Part shown: in pieces, positions 1 to 8,980 of the stretch
Position numbering within the stretch: the stretch's first letter is position 1
Layout: every line of letters begins with the position of its first letter
NCBI RefSeq assembly: GCF_000230695.2
Contig: NC_020541.1
Span: 2,542,001 to 2,606,000 of the forward strand
Length of the DNA stretch: 64,000 nt
Direction: 5' to 3'
From: Rhodanobacter denitrificans
GTDB lineage: Bacteria; Pseudomonadota; Gammaproteobacteria; Xanthomonadales; Rhodanobacteraceae
Translations under genes and position numbers: made by a program
The notes under the pieces: model-generated
Told to the model about the DNA's origin: nothing
The model's input: only the letters and a program-made list of their open reading frames with translations
Databases searched by the model: none

Positions 1-480
1 AAGCTGCTCACTGCCGGCAGCCGCACGTTCGCGCTGACCCCGGCGCTGCACCTGCCGATCTTCAACGGCGGCGCGCTCGAGGCGAATTACGGCGTCAGCA
101 AGGCCCAGCTCGACGCGGCCGTGGCGCAGTACGATAGCGCCGTGCTGGCCGCCGCGCGTGAAGTGGCCACGCAGGCCCTGAGCGCCGAGCAGGTCGCCGC
201 CCGCCGGCACGAGCAGCAGGCCCAGCTCGACGCCGACCAGCGCCTGCTGGCGAACGCGCAGGCGCGGGCCCGCCAGGGCGTGCGCGACCTGCGCGAAAGC
301 CTGGGCGCGCAAGCCGCGTTGCTGCAGCAACGCGACGCCGCCACCCAGCTGCAGGCGCAGGCGGTAAGCACCGACCTGGCCCTGATCAAGGCCCTCGGCG
401 GCGGCTACCGCGCCACCGACGCCGCCACCTCCCCTTCCTCTTCCGTTACCGCCGGAGCCGCCCCGCATGAGCGCCATTGA
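1..480 (+). CDS. Outer-membrane efflux factor (NodT/TolC family), C-terminal part
   Basis: The gene is cut by the left edge of the window; 159 codons are visible, ending in TGA at 478-480. The frame is open from base 1 and begins with a hydrophobic beta-strand region ending in LPIFNGGAL, followed by a long Ala/Gln-rich helical stretch (AQYDSAVLAAAREVATQAL). This matches the C-terminal half of NodT-type outer-membrane factors: a beta strand, then the long coiled alpha-barrel helices. The last 14 bases overlap the start of the adaptor gene, so the two are translationally coupled. It most likely forms the outer-membrane exit duct for the EmrA/EmrB-like pump encoded next. The N-terminal signal or lipobox lies outside the window. 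Confidence 0.85.
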   Translation, partial: KLLTAGSRTFALTPALHLPIFNGGALEANYGVSKAQLDAAVAQYDSAVLAAAREVATQALSAEQVAARRHEQQAQLDADQRLLANAQARARQGVRDLRESLGAQAALLQQRDAATQLQAQAVSTDLALIKALGGGYRATDAATSPSSSVTAGAAPHERH

Positions 481-1675
481 ATCCGCCAAGACCTCCGCCG
501 ACGCCAACGACAGCGGCATGGCCGCGAAGGATCCGGCCAAGCGCCGGCGCACGCTGCTGATCGTGGCCAGCGTGTTCATCCTCGCCGCGCTGCTGTGGTT
601 CCTGCTGTGGTTCTTCGTGCTGTCGACCCGGGTGAAGACCGACAACGCCTACGTCGGCGGCAACCAGGTGGCGATCTCGGCACAGGTACCGGGTACCGTG
701 GTGGCGATCCTCGCCGACGACACCCAGCACGTCGAGGCCGGCCAGGTGCTGGTGAAACTGGACAGCACCGACGCCGACACCCGCCTGGCGCAGGCGCGCA
801 GCGCGCTGGCCCAGGCCGTGCGCGGCGTGCGCCAGCAGACCAGTTCGGCGACCAGCGCCGATGCGCAGGTGGTCGCCGCGAAGCTGGACCTGAAGAAGGC
901 CGAGGCGGACCTCAAGCGGCGCCTGCCGCTGATCGCCGCCCAGGCCGAATCGCCGGAGATCGTGCAGCACCTGCGCGACGGCGTGGAGCAGGCGCGTGCC
1001 GCGGTGAATGCCGCCGAGGCGCAGGCCGCCGCCGCGCATGCCGCGATCGAAGGCACCGACGTGGCGCAGAACCCGGTGGTGCTGCAGGCCCGCGCGAACT
1101 TCCGCGCCGCCTGGGTCGCCGCGCAGCGCAACGCGATCTACGCGCCGGTGTCCGGCTACGTGGCCGAGCGCAGCGTGCAGTTGGGCAACAGCGTGCAGCC
1201 GGGCCAGCAGCTGATGACCGTGGTGCCGCTGCACGACCTGTGGATCGACGCGAACTTCAAGGAGAGCCAGCTGCGCCACATCCGCATCGGCCAGCCGGCG
1301 AAGATCGTCTCCGACCTCTATGGCAGCGATGCCGTCTACCACGGCAAGGTGGTCGGCCTGGGCGCCGGCACCGGCAGCGTGTTCTCGCTGCTGCCGGCGC
1401 AGAACGCCACCGGCAACTGGATCAAGGTGGTGCAGCGCGTGCCGGTGCGCATCGCGCTGGACAACCAGGAGCTGGACCGGCATCCGCTGCGCATCGGCCT
1501 GTCCACCGACGTCACCGTCGACATCCGCCATGACCAGGGCAGCGTGCTGGCCAACGCGCCGACGCAACAGCCGGTGGCGCAGACTGGCGTCTACGACCAG
1601 ATGGCCAGCCAAGCCGACGCGGAGGCCGACCGCATCATCCGCGCCAACCTGTCCCACGCCACCGCCGCGAACTGA
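467..1675 (+). CDS. emrA: EmrA-type periplasmic adaptor (HlyD/MFP family)
   Basis: A 402-residue protein with a basic cytoplasmic N-terminus (KRRR at 25-28), one membrane segment at about residues 30-53, then the HlyD signature (TDNAYVGG) and a biotinyl-lipoyl-like half motif. A coiled-coil hairpin follows at about 100-210. The second lipoyl half (YAPVSGYVAERSVQLGN) and a beta-barrel domain come after it. This is the usual length for EmrA. The protein links the inner-membrane DHA2 pump to the outer-membrane duct for drug or fatty-acid export. It overlaps the outer-membrane factor gene by 14 bp and is 11 bp upstream of emrB. The substrate cannot be read from the sequence. Confidence 0.93.
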   Translation: MSAIESAKTSADANDSGMAAKDPAKRRRTLLIVASVFILAALLWFLLWFFVLSTRVKTDNAYVGGNQVAISAQVPGTVVAILADDTQHVEAGQVLVKLDSTDADTRLAQARSALAQAVRGVRQQTSSATSADAQVVAAKLDLKKAEADLKRRLPLIAAQAESPEIVQHLRDGVEQARAAVNAAEAQAAAAHAAIEGTDVAQNPVVLQARANFRAAWVAAQRNAIYAPVSGYVAERSVQLGNSVQPGQQLMTVVPLHDLWIDANFKESQLRHIRIGQPAKIVSDLYGSDAVYHGKVVGLGAGTGSVFSLLPAQNATGNWIKVVQRVPVRIALDNQELDRHPLRIGLSTDVTVDIRHDQGSVLANAPTQQPVAQTGVYDQMASQADAEADRIIRANLSHATAAN

Positions 1676-1686
1676 GCCGGACCATC

Positions 1687-3249
1687 ATGGCCGCCACGCC
1701 GAACGACGCCACACCCGACGCTCCGTTGAAGCCGCTGCACGGCGGCCCGCTGGCGTTGCTCACCATCGCCGTCGCGTTCAGCACCTTCATGGAGGTGCTG
1801 GACATGACGATCGTCAACGTCGCGGTGCCGCACATCGCCGGCAGCCTCGGCGTGAGCCCCAGCGAAGGCACCTGGACGATCAGCTCCTACGCGCTGGCCA
1901 GCGCGATCATGCAGCCGCTCACCGGCTGGCTGGCGCGCCGCTTCGGCGAGGTGAAGACCTTCGTCGGCTCGGTGCTGCTGTTCGTGATCTTCTCGATGCT
2001 GTGCGGCCTGGCCACCAGCATGCCGATGCTGGTGATCGGCCGCCTGCTGCAGGGCGCCGGTTCCGGCCCGATGGTGGCGCTGTCGCTGACCCTGCTGCTG
2101 TCCAACTACCCGAAGGAGAAGCAAGGCATCGCGCTGGCGCTGTGGGCGATGACCGTGGTGGTGGCGCCGATCTTCGGGCCGATCCTGGGCGGCTGGCTGA
2201 CCGACAACTTCTCCTGGCCGTGGATCTTCTACATCAACCTGCCGGTCGGGCTGGCTGCGGCGGCCGTCACCTGGGGCTTGCTGCGCAAGCGCGAGACGAA
2301 GACCTTCAAGGCGCCGATCGACATGATCGGCCTGGCCTTGCTGGTGGTCGGCGTAGGCGCGCTGCAGTTCATGCTGGACAACGGCAACGACCACGACTGG
2401 TTCGCCTCGCCGATGATCCTCACCCTGGGCCTGGTCGCGCTGGTCTGCCTCACCTTCCTGATCGTGTGGGAACTGCACGCGAAGCATCCGGTGGTGGATC
2501 TGTCGCTGTTCAAGCAACGCAACTTCACTGTGGGCGTGGTCAGCCTCTCGCTGGGTATGTTCGCGTTCTTCGGCATCAACGTGGTGTTCCCGCTGTGGCT
2601 GCAGATCACCCTGGGCTACACCGCCACCTGGGCCGGGCTGGCCACCGCGCCGGTCGGCGTGCTGGCGTTCCTGATCGCGCCGGTGCTGGGCAAAAACATG
2701 CATCGGCTGGACCTGCGCGCGGTGGTGACGTTCGCGTTCCTGGTGTTCGCCGGCACCGCGTACTGGTTCTCCACTTTCGACAGCTCCGCCTCGTTCTCCG
2801 CCCTGGTGATTCCGCGCTTCGTGATGGGCCTGGCGATCCCGTGCTTCTTCATCCCGTTGAACCAGGTCTACCTGTCCGGCCTGCCGGTGGACCAGATCGC
2901 CAGCGCCTCGGGGCTGTCCAACTTCTGCCGCACGATCGGTTCGAGCGTATCTACCGCGGTCATGGTGACGTTGTGGCAGCACCGCGGCGAATCCCACCAC
3001 GCCACGCTGACCGAGTACGTCAGCCCCGGCCACCCGGCCACCACCGGGTTCGTCGGCCAGCTGACGCATGGCGGGCTGTCGCACACGCAGAGCCTGGGCC
3101 TGATCGACCAGCTGCTGACGCGCGAGGCGCTGACACTGGCAGTGAACGACGTGTTCTGGGCCTGCGCGATCCTGTTCGTGCTGCTGATCCCGGTGCTGTG
3201 GTTTGCCAAACCGCCATTCGGCAGCGCCGGCGGCGCAGTGGGTCATTGA
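1687..3249 (+). CDS. emrB: EmrB/QacA-type DHA2 family drug:proton antiporter
   Basis: A 520-residue protein with about 14 hydrophobic segments, the size expected of DHA2 (14-TM) major facilitator transporters. The family's TM1 motif (LDMTIVNVAVPHIAGSLG) is at about residues 38-55, followed by the WLARRFGEVKTF loop. TM4-5 motif C is present around APIFGPILGG. It is the third gene of the efflux operon, after the outer-membrane factor and EmrA, and probably works with them as a tripartite pump. No regulator gene is visible downstream; one could lie left of the window. The 3' end precedes phaR by about 76 bp. Confidence 0.94.
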   Translation: MAATPNDATPDAPLKPLHGGPLALLTIAVAFSTFMEVLDMTIVNVAVPHIAGSLGVSPSEGTWTISSYALASAIMQPLTGWLARRFGEVKTFVGSVLLFVIFSMLCGLATSMPMLVIGRLLQGAGSGPMVALSLTLLLSNYPKEKQGIALALWAMTVVVAPIFGPILGGWLTDNFSWPWIFYINLPVGLAAAAVTWGLLRKRETKTFKAPIDMIGLALLVVGVGALQFMLDNGNDHDWFASPMILTLGLVALVCLTFLIVWELHAKHPVVDLSLFKQRNFTVGVVSLSLGMFAFFGINVVFPLWLQITLGYTATWAGLATAPVGVLAFLIAPVLGKNMHRLDLRAVVTFAFLVFAGTAYWFSTFDSSASFSALVIPRFVMGLAIPCFFIPLNQVYLSGLPVDQIASASGLSNFCRTIGSSVSTAVMVTLWQHRGESHHATLTEYVSPGHPATTGFVGQLTHGGLSHTQSLGLIDQLLTREALTLAVNDVFWACAILFVLLIPVLWFAKPPFGSAGGAVGH

Positions 3250-3325
3250 GCATGCGGACATGCTGCACCGGCGGGTGCAGCATATTGGCTGGTGCGGCGC
3301 AATATCTTCTGCTAGCGTTCGCCGC

Positions 3326-3823
3326 ATGGCACAAACAAAGCGCACCATCAAGAAGTATCCGAACCGGCGTCTCTACGACACGGAGATCTCCAGCTACATC
3401 ACGCTGGAGGAAGTCCGCCAGCTGGTGCTGGACAACGAGGACTTCGAAGTCCGCGACGCCAAGAGCGGCGAGGACCTGACCCGTTCGGTCCTGCTGCAGA
3501 TCATCTCCGAGCACGAGGACAAGGGGCAGCCGATGCTGTCGCCGCAGTTGCTCAGCCAGATCATCCGCTTCTACGGCGATTCGCTGCAGGGCTTCATGGG
3601 GCCTTACCTGGAGCGCAGCCTGCAGGTCTTCCTCGACCAGCAGACGCAGTTCCGCAGCCAGCTCAACAGCCTGATGGGGCAAACCCCCTGGAACACGCTG
3701 AACGACCTGACCGAGCGCAACCTCGCGGCGTTCCAGGCGCTGCAGCGCGGGTTGATGGACACCGCCGCGCAAGTGATGCCGCCCTCCGGCGCCGGCAGCC
3801 GCAGCAGCAAGAAATCCGGCTGA
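3326..3823 (+). CDS. phaR: Polyhydroxyalkanoate synthesis repressor PhaR
   Basis: A 165-residue protein. The N-terminal PHB/PHA accumulation regulator DNA-binding domain (IKKYPNRRLYDTEISSYITL, about residues 8-27) is almost invariant in PhaR. Two PHB_acc repeats follow. I chose the ATG at 3326 (MAQTKRTIKKYPNRR) because the in-frame extension to 3203 overlaps emrB and lacks family similarity. PhaR represses phasin and its own gene and binds PHB granules. The neighbour is a PhaB-like reductase, but no phaC synthase lies in this window. A good intrinsic terminator follows at 3837-3868. Confidence 0.93.
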   Translation: MAQTKRTIKKYPNRRLYDTEISSYITLEEVRQLVLDNEDFEVRDAKSGEDLTRSVLLQIISEHEDKGQPMLSPQLLSQIIRFYGDSLQGFMGPYLERSLQVFLDQQTQFRSQLNSLMGQTPWNTLNDLTERNLAAFQALQRGLMDTAAQVMPPSGAGSRSSKKSG

Positions 3824-3836
3824 TCCCAGCCCGGCC

Positions 3837-3868
3837 GACGGCGCGCATCGACGCGCCGTCCGTTTTTT
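3837..3868 (+). terminator. Intrinsic terminator of phaR
   Basis: A perfect 9-bp stem (GACGGCGCG at 3837-3845 pairing with CGCGCCGTC at 3852-3860) with a 6-nt loop is followed by CG and a run of six T (3863-3868). It lies 14 bp after the phaR stop. Confidence 0.88.
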
Positions 3869-3938
3869 CTCCCGATCCGATCGCTGCAGCACAACACGTG
3901 CTGCCTTGCGGCATGATCGAACCATCGGATGCACAAGC

Positions 3939-4700
3939 ATGAGCCGTTCCGCCCTCCCCACGCGCGTCGCCCTGGTCACCGGCGGCATCGGCGGCATCGG
4001 CACGGAGATCTGCCGCCAGTTGGCCCGTGCCGGCCGCCAGGTGATCGCACTGGACCTGGCTTCGCGCGAAGAACGCGTGGCCGCCTTCCGCGATGAAGTG
4101 GCCGGTTTCGGCGGTGCCATCGTGTTCGAGCCGATCGACGTCAGCGACTTCGACAGCTGCCGGCAGGCGGTCGAGCGCATCGGACAACGCCACGGCAGCG
4201 TCGACATCCTGATCAACGCCGCCGGCATCACCCGCGACGCCAGCTTGCGCAAGATGACGCCGCAGCAATGGCACGAACTGATGCGGGTGAACCTGGACGG
4301 CGTGTTCAACATGTGCCGCCACGTGGTCGAAGGGATGACTGCGCGCGGCTTCGGCCGCATCGTCAACATCAGCTCGGTCAACGGCCAGACCGGCCAGTTC
4401 GGGCAGACCAACTACTCCGCCGCCAAGGCCGGCGTGCACGGCTTCAGCATGGCACTGGCGCGCGAGACCGCGCGCAAGGGCGTTACCGTCAACACCGTCT
4501 CGCCCGGCTACTGCGACACTCCGATGGTCGCGGCGGTGCCTGTCGACATCCGCGCGCAGATCATCGCCGGCATCCCGGTCGGCCGGCTCGGCGCGCCCGC
4601 CGACATCGCCCGCGCCGTCGCCTTCCTCGCCGCCGACGACGCCGGCTACATCACCGGCGCCAACCTGCCGGTGAACGGCGGCTACTTCATGAGCTTCTGA
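3939..4700 (+). CDS. phaB: Short-chain dehydrogenase, acetoacetyl-CoA reductase type (PhaB-like)
   Basis: A 253-residue classical SDR. The cofactor motif TGGIGGIG is at 14-21, NAAG at 93-96, and the catalytic Ser-Tyr-Lys at S145/S146, Y159 and K163 (NYSAAKAGVHGF). The sequence around the Tyr and the PVNGGYFMSF C-terminus resemble PhaB, which reduces acetoacetyl-CoA to (R)-3-hydroxybutyryl-CoA with NADPH. Its position just after phaR supports that role. The ATG at 3939 is preferred to an upstream TTG at 3906, because SDRs start only a few residues before the first strand. An acyl-carrier-protein reductase (FabG-like) is the main alternative. Confidence 0.85.
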   Translation: MSRSALPTRVALVTGGIGGIGTEICRQLARAGRQVIALDLASREERVAAFRDEVAGFGGAIVFEPIDVSDFDSCRQAVERIGQRHGSVDILINAAGITRDASLRKMTPQQWHELMRVNLDGVFNMCRHVVEGMTARGFGRIVNISSVNGQTGQFGQTNYSAAKAGVHGFSMALARETARKGVTVNTVSPGYCDTPMVAAVPVDIRAQIIAGIPVGRLGAPADIARAVAFLAADDAGYITGANLPVNGGYFMSF

Positions 4701-4778
4701 GGAACGTTCCGGCCGTGCGGGATTGCAGTCGCGCGGCGCTTGCGGAACAGTGGGCGGGTTCCCCTGCCGGATCGCAGC

Positions 4779-6182
4779 ATGGCGCAGCAACCCATCACCC
4801 TCATCGGCGGCGGCCTGGTCGGCGCGCTGCTGGCGCAGCAGCTGGCCGGACGCGGCTTTACCGTCGACGTCTACGAGAAGCGGCCTGATCCGCGGCTGGC
4901 CGGCTTCATCGGCGGCCGCTCGATCAACCTGGCGCTGGCCGAGCGCGGCTTGCAGGCGTTGCGCACGGCCGGCCTGGCCGAGGACGTGCTGCAGCGCGCG
5001 GTGATGATGCGCGGGCGCATGGTGCACGACCGCGACGGCCACAGCGGCCTGCAGCGCTACGGCGTGGACGACAGCGAGGTGATCTGGTCGGTCTCGCGCG
5101 GCGCGCTGAACATGCTGCTGCTGGATGCGGCCGAGGCGGCCGGCGCGCGCTTTCACTTCGGCCAGTCGCTGGTCGGCGCCGACTTCGGGCGGCAGCGCAT
5201 CCGGCTCGCCGACGAAGCGGGCGTGCAGCACGAACGGGATGCCGGGCTGTTGATCGGTGCCGACGGCGCCGGCTCCACGGTGCGTGCGGCGATGAACGCG
5301 CATGCGCCGCTGGGCGAGCGCATCGAGTCGCTCGGCCACGGCTACAAGGAGCTGGAGATCCCGCCGGCCGGCGAGTTGCCGGCCGCGGTGCTGTCGCACA
5401 GCGGCGGCCGCGACCAGTTCGCGCTGGAGCCGCACGCGCTGCACATCTGGCCGCGCGGCGGCTACATGTGCATCGCCTTGCCGAATACCGAAGGCAGCTT
5501 CACGGTGACCTTGTTCCTGCCGGCACAGAGTGCCGCGCCGAGCTTCGCCAGCCTGCCCGACGCCGCGGCCGCGGCCGCGTTCTTCCGCGAACAGTTCCCG
5601 GGCCTGCTGCCGCTGATTCCGCGCTTCAATGAAGATTTCGACAGCCACCCGGTCGGCACGCTGTCCACGCTGTACCTCGAGCGCTGGCACCTGGACGGCC
5701 GCGCGCTGCTGCTCGGCGATGCAGCACACGCGATCGTGCCGTTCCACGGCCAGGGCATGAACTGCGGTTTCGAGGACACCGTGGTGCTGGCGAACCTGCT
5801 GGCCGAGGCGCCGGGCGACAGCGCCGACGTGTTCGCCGAATTCCAGCGCGTGCGCCAGCCGAACGCCGACGCGATCGCCGCGATGGCGCTGGAGAATTAC
5901 GTGGAGATGCGCGACTCGGTGGCCGACCCGCACTACCTGGCCAAGCGCGAACTGGGCACGAAGCTGGCCGAACGCATTCCCGGCCACTACATGGCACGCT
6001 ATCGCATGGTGACGTTCACCCACGTGCCCTACGCCTACGCGCTCGAACGCGGCCGGGCGCAGGATCACTTGCTGGAACAGCTGCTGCGCGACACGCCGCG
6101 CGTGGCGGACATCGACATCGAGGCCGCCGCGCGGCTGTTCCAGTCGACACTGGAGCCGCTGCCGCGGCTGCGCCATGGATGA
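4779..6182 (+). CDS. kmo: Kynurenine 3-monooxygenase
   Basis: A 467-residue FAD-dependent aromatic hydroxylase. It has an N-terminal dinucleotide-binding motif (IGGGLVGALLAQQLAGRG), a family-specific GRSINLALAERG segment, and the second FAD motif GDAAHAIVPFHGQGMNCG. The protein converts L-kynurenine to 3-hydroxykynurenine in the tryptophan-to-quinolinate route, which feeds NAD synthesis in many Xanthomonadales. The length is typical for bacterial KMO. The start at 4779 puts the first beta strand at residue 6; the frame is open up to 4740 but has no family similarity there. No other kynurenine pathway gene lies in this window. The gene overlaps the next by 8 bp. Confidence 0.94.
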   Translation: MAQQPITLIGGGLVGALLAQQLAGRGFTVDVYEKRPDPRLAGFIGGRSINLALAERGLQALRTAGLAEDVLQRAVMMRGRMVHDRDGHSGLQRYGVDDSEVIWSVSRGALNMLLLDAAEAAGARFHFGQSLVGADFGRQRIRLADEAGVQHERDAGLLIGADGAGSTVRAAMNAHAPLGERIESLGHGYKELEIPPAGELPAAVLSHSGGRDQFALEPHALHIWPRGGYMCIALPNTEGSFTVTLFLPAQSAAPSFASLPDAAAAAAFFREQFPGLLPLIPRFNEDFDSHPVGTLSTLYLERWHLDGRALLLGDAAHAIVPFHGQGMNCGFEDTVVLANLLAEAPGDSADVFAEFQRVRQPNADAIAAMALENYVEMRDSVADPHYLAKRELGTKLAERIPGHYMARYRMVTFTHVPYAYALERGRAQDHLLEQLLRDTPRVADIDIEAAARLFQSTLEPLPRLRHG

Positions 6183-6582
6183 GGCCCTGCTGGAGGCGTT
6201 CCGCGCCACCGCCTACCACGTCTGCCTGGACAGCGTGACATGGGCCACGATACGCGTGGACCTGCCGCTGCCGGCCGTGCTCGCCGAGGCGGTCGGTGCA
6301 CGCCCCTGGGCCTTCGTCACCGCATGGAATCCGCAGGCACGCCGGCGCCCGCCGGCGGAAAACCTGGCCGCACAGCACGAACTGCTGGCCGCATTGCAGG
6401 CCCAGTCCGGCGTCGCCATCCACCCTGCCCTCGGCGTAGGCACCTCCGGCTGGAGCGAACCCAGCCTGTTCGTCGCGGGGTTGGGCGTCGATGTGCTGGA
6501 CCGGCTGGCCAGAACCCACGGGCAACTGGCCTACGTGCATGGTGAGGCCGGCGGCGTCGCCCTGCTGCGGGTGCTGGATTGA
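6175..6582 (+). CDS. DUF3293 domain protein
   Basis: A 135-residue soluble protein. Segments such as WAFVTAWNP, AIHPALGVG and WSEPSLFVAGL match the DUF3293 family as I know it; its function is unknown. It starts 8 bp before the end of kmo and so is probably translated by coupling to it. No signal peptide, membrane segment or known catalytic motif is visible. Confidence 0.8.
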   Translation: MDEALLEAFRATAYHVCLDSVTWATIRVDLPLPAVLAEAVGARPWAFVTAWNPQARRRPPAENLAAQHELLAALQAQSGVAIHPALGVGTSGWSEPSLFVAGLGVDVLDRLARTHGQLAYVHGEAGGVALLRVLD

Positions 6583-6643
6583 CCTGCGCAGCGGCAGCGC
6601 GCCGCATGGACAAGCGCCCTCGGCATTGCGGACAATCAAGGCA

Positions 6644-7279
6644 ATGACTGCCGCCAGCACCGCCGTGCCCCTACTCGAAGCGCGGGCCCTGAGTTTCCAT
6701 CGCCAGGACGAACCGGTGTTCGCACCGCTGGATTTCCAGCTGCGCGCGGGCGAACTGGCCCTGGTCGAAGGCGACAACGGCAGCGGCAAGACCACCTTGC
6801 TGCGCATGCTGGCCGGCTTGCTGCACACCAGCGCCGGGGAACTGCGCTGGCGCGGCGAGCCGCTGCAGCGCGAGCGCTGCGCCGGCGAAATCCTGTTCCT
6901 GGGCCATCAGCTCGGCCTCAAGGCCGACCTCAGCCCCCGCGAGAACCTGCGCATCGCCGTCGGCCTGCACGGTGCTCGCGAGGGAGCCAGCGTGACCACG
7001 GTACTGGCCCGGATCGGCCTGCGTGGCTACGAGGACGAGCCGGTGCGCCGGCTGTCCGCCGGCCAGAAGAAGCGCGCCGCGCTGGCCCGACTGCTGTTGC
7101 TGCCGGCCAGCCTGTGGTTGCTCGACGAACCGTACGCGAACCTCGACCGCATCGGCATCGCGCTGGTCAACGACCTGTTGGAGAGCCACACCGATGCCGG
7201 CGGCGCAGCCATGGTCACCAGCCATGGTGCGGTGAGCTTCCACGGCGGCGAGCCGCGACGGATCCGCATGCATGACTAG
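6644..7279 (+). CDS. ccmA: Cytochrome c biogenesis ABC ATPase CcmA
   Basis: A 211-residue ABC ATPase. Walker A (GDNGSGKTT) is at about 43-51, the signature LSAGQKKRAALARLLL follows, and Walker B is LWLLDEPYANLD. The GQKKR form of the signature is typical of CcmA. With CcmB and CcmC it drives release of holo-CcmE from the CcmC heme-handling complex. The ATG at 6644 was chosen because earlier in-frame starts lie inside the DUF3293 gene. It is the first gene of a nine-gene ccm operon and overlaps ccmB by 8 bp. Confidence 0.96.
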   Translation: MTAASTAVPLLEARALSFHRQDEPVFAPLDFQLRAGELALVEGDNGSGKTTLLRMLAGLLHTSAGELRWRGEPLQRERCAGEILFLGHQLGLKADLSPRENLRIAVGLHGAREGASVTTVLARIGLRGYEDEPVRRLSAGQKKRAALARLLLLPASLWLLDEPYANLDRIGIALVNDLLESHTDAGGAAMVTSHGAVSFHGGEPRRIRMHD

Positions 7280-7958
7280 ACCGGGCCTCACCCCCGCCTG
7301 CGCCGCGATGCTGCGGCGCGACCTCACCCTCGCCTGGCGCCGGCGCGGCGACATCGCGATGCCGGTGCTGTACGCGCTGATCGTGACCATGCTGTTCCCG
7401 TTCGCGCTGGGGCCGGAAGATACCCTGCTGCAGCGGATCGCCGGCGGCGTGGTGCTGGTCACCGTGCTGCTGGCGATGCTGCTGGCGCTGGACGCGATGT
7501 TCGCCAGCGACATCGAGGACGGTTCGCTGGAACAGCTGGTGCTTTCGCCGCAGCCGCTGGCGCTGCTGCTGGGCATGAAGATCCTCGCCCACTGGATCAC
7601 CACCGCGCTGCCGCTGATCGTGATCGCGCCGCTGATGGCCGCGATGCTGCACCTGCCCGGCGCGGTGATTCCGGTGCTGCTGCTGGCGCTGGCGCTGGCC
7701 ACGCCGCTGCTCAGCCTGCTCGGCGCAGTGCTGGTGGCGCTGACGGCCGGTACCCGGCGCTCTGGTATGCTGCTCGCCTTGATGTTGCTGCCGCTTTGCG
7801 TGCCAGCCGTGATCTTCGCCGCCGGCGCGGTGGCGGCTGCCCAGCAGGGCCTGCCGTGGTTGGCGCCGGTCGCCTGGCTCGCGGCCGCGTTGGTGCTGGC
7901 GGTGGTGCTGGCGCCACTGGCCTGCGCGGCGGCCCTTCGCATTGCCCTGGACGCATGA
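7272..7958 (+). CDS. ccmB: Heme exporter membrane subunit CcmB
   Basis: A 228-residue protein with six predicted hydrophobic segments, the usual CcmB size. The N-terminal RRDLTLAWRRRGD and the DIEDGSLEQLVLSPQPL loop are characteristic of the family. It forms the membrane part of the CcmAB complex. It overlaps ccmA by 8 bp and is 6 bp from ccmC. Confidence 0.95.
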   Translation: MTRPGLTPACAAMLRRDLTLAWRRRGDIAMPVLYALIVTMLFPFALGPEDTLLQRIAGGVVLVTVLLAMLLALDAMFASDIEDGSLEQLVLSPQPLALLLGMKILAHWITTALPLIVIAPLMAAMLHLPGAVIPVLLLALALATPLLSLLGAVLVALTAGTRRSGMLLALMLLPLCVPAVIFAAGAVAAAQQGLPWLAPVAWLAAALVLAVVLAPLACAAALRIALDA

Positions 7959-7964
7959 CCGTTT

Positions 7965-8723
7965 ATGTCTGACTGGATTCCGCTCTGGTTGCACAAGCTC
8001 AGCTCGCCGCCGACGTTCTACCGCTTCGCAGGCGCGCTGCAGCCGTGGGCAATGGGCCTGGCCCTGCTGCTCGGTGCAGTCGCGCTGTACGGCGGCCTGG
8101 TGCTGGCGCCGGCCGACTACCAGCAGGGCGACGCCTACCGCATCATCTTCATCCACGTGCCCAGCGCGTGGATGAGCATGTTCATCTACGCGGTGATGGG
8201 CGCGGCCTCGTTCGTCGCACTGGTGTGGCGGATCAAGCTGGCCGAGGTGGTGGCGATGGAGTCGGCGCCGATCGGTGCCGCATTCACCTTCATCACCCTG
8301 GTCACCGGCTCCTTGTGGGGCAAGCCGATGTGGGGCACCTGGTGGACCTGGGACGCACGGCTCACCTCCGAGCTGGTGCTGCTGTTCCTGTTCCTCGGCG
8401 TGATCGGGCTGTACCACGCGTTCGAGGACCGCCGCCAGGGCGCGCGCGCCGCGGCCTTCCTCGCCATCATCGGCATCATCAACGTGCCGATCGTGCATTT
8501 CTCGGTGAACTGGTGGAACACCCTGCACCAGGGCAGCACGGTCAACCTGTTTGGCCAGTCGAAGATCTCCGCCGCCATGCTGTGGCCGCTGCTGACGATG
8601 ACCCTGGCGACCAAGTTCTACTATGCCGCCAGCCTGTTCCGCCGCGCTCGCACTGATCTGCTGGCGCTGGAAGGCGGCAAGGACTGGGTGCGCAAGATCG
8701 CCGAAGACGAGGCCGACCGATGA
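7965..8723 (+). CDS. ccmC: Heme-handling membrane protein CcmC
   Basis: A 252-residue, six-segment membrane protein. It carries the tryptophan-rich WWD motif (WGTWWTWDARLTSEL) that presents heme in the periplasm. Conserved histidines lie in the flanking loops (IFIHVPSAWMS and VHFSVNWWNTLHQG). CcmC loads heme covalently onto CcmE. It overlaps ccmD by 4 bp (8720-8723). Confidence 0.96.
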   Translation: MSDWIPLWLHKLSSPPTFYRFAGALQPWAMGLALLLGAVALYGGLVLAPADYQQGDAYRIIFIHVPSAWMSMFIYAVMGAASFVALVWRIKLAEVVAMESAPIGAAFTFITLVTGSLWGKPMWGTWWTWDARLTSELVLLFLFLGVIGLYHAFEDRRQGARAAAFLAIIGIINVPIVHFSVNWWNTLHQGSTVNLFGQSKISAAMLWPLLTMTLATKFYYAASLFRRARTDLLALEGGKDWVRKIAEDEADR

Positions 8724-8956
8724 GCGCCCTGCAGCACTTTTTCGCCACAGGCGACGGTGTCGCCGCTTTCTTCAGGATGGGCGGCTACGCCGCCTACGTG
8801 TGGCCGGCCTATGCGCTGTTCTTCATCGTGCTGATCGCCGACACCCTCGCGCCGCGCCTGCGCCGTCGCCGCGTGCTGGCGGAACTTCGCGCCCGCCTGG
8901 CGCGTCAGAGCGCGCGACAGGAACGCAAACCCCTTTCCACGCCAGCATCCCCCTGA
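8720..8956 (+). CDS. ccmD: Heme exporter accessory protein CcmD
   Basis: A 78-residue protein with one membrane segment (about residues 26-43) preceded by MGGYAAYVWPAY, the conserved CcmD signature. A basic cytoplasmic tail (RLRRRRVLAELRARLARQ) follows. It is needed to release holo-CcmE from CcmABC. The tail is longer than in the shortest family members but in range. Confidence 0.92.
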   Translation: MSALQHFFATGDGVAAFFRMGGYAAYVWPAYALFFIVLIADTLAPRLRRRRVLAELRARLARQSARQERKPLSTPASP

Positions 8957-8980
8957 CCGGGGCGGTCGACCACCATGCCC

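Noticed and set aside
446..1657. Long open reading frame on the minus strand over the emrA gene (403 codons)
   Set aside because: It is the antisense of a conserved gene in a GC-rich genome and shows no domain; the same holds for the many other long antisense frames over 3663-6209, 9284-11221 and 59004-61511.
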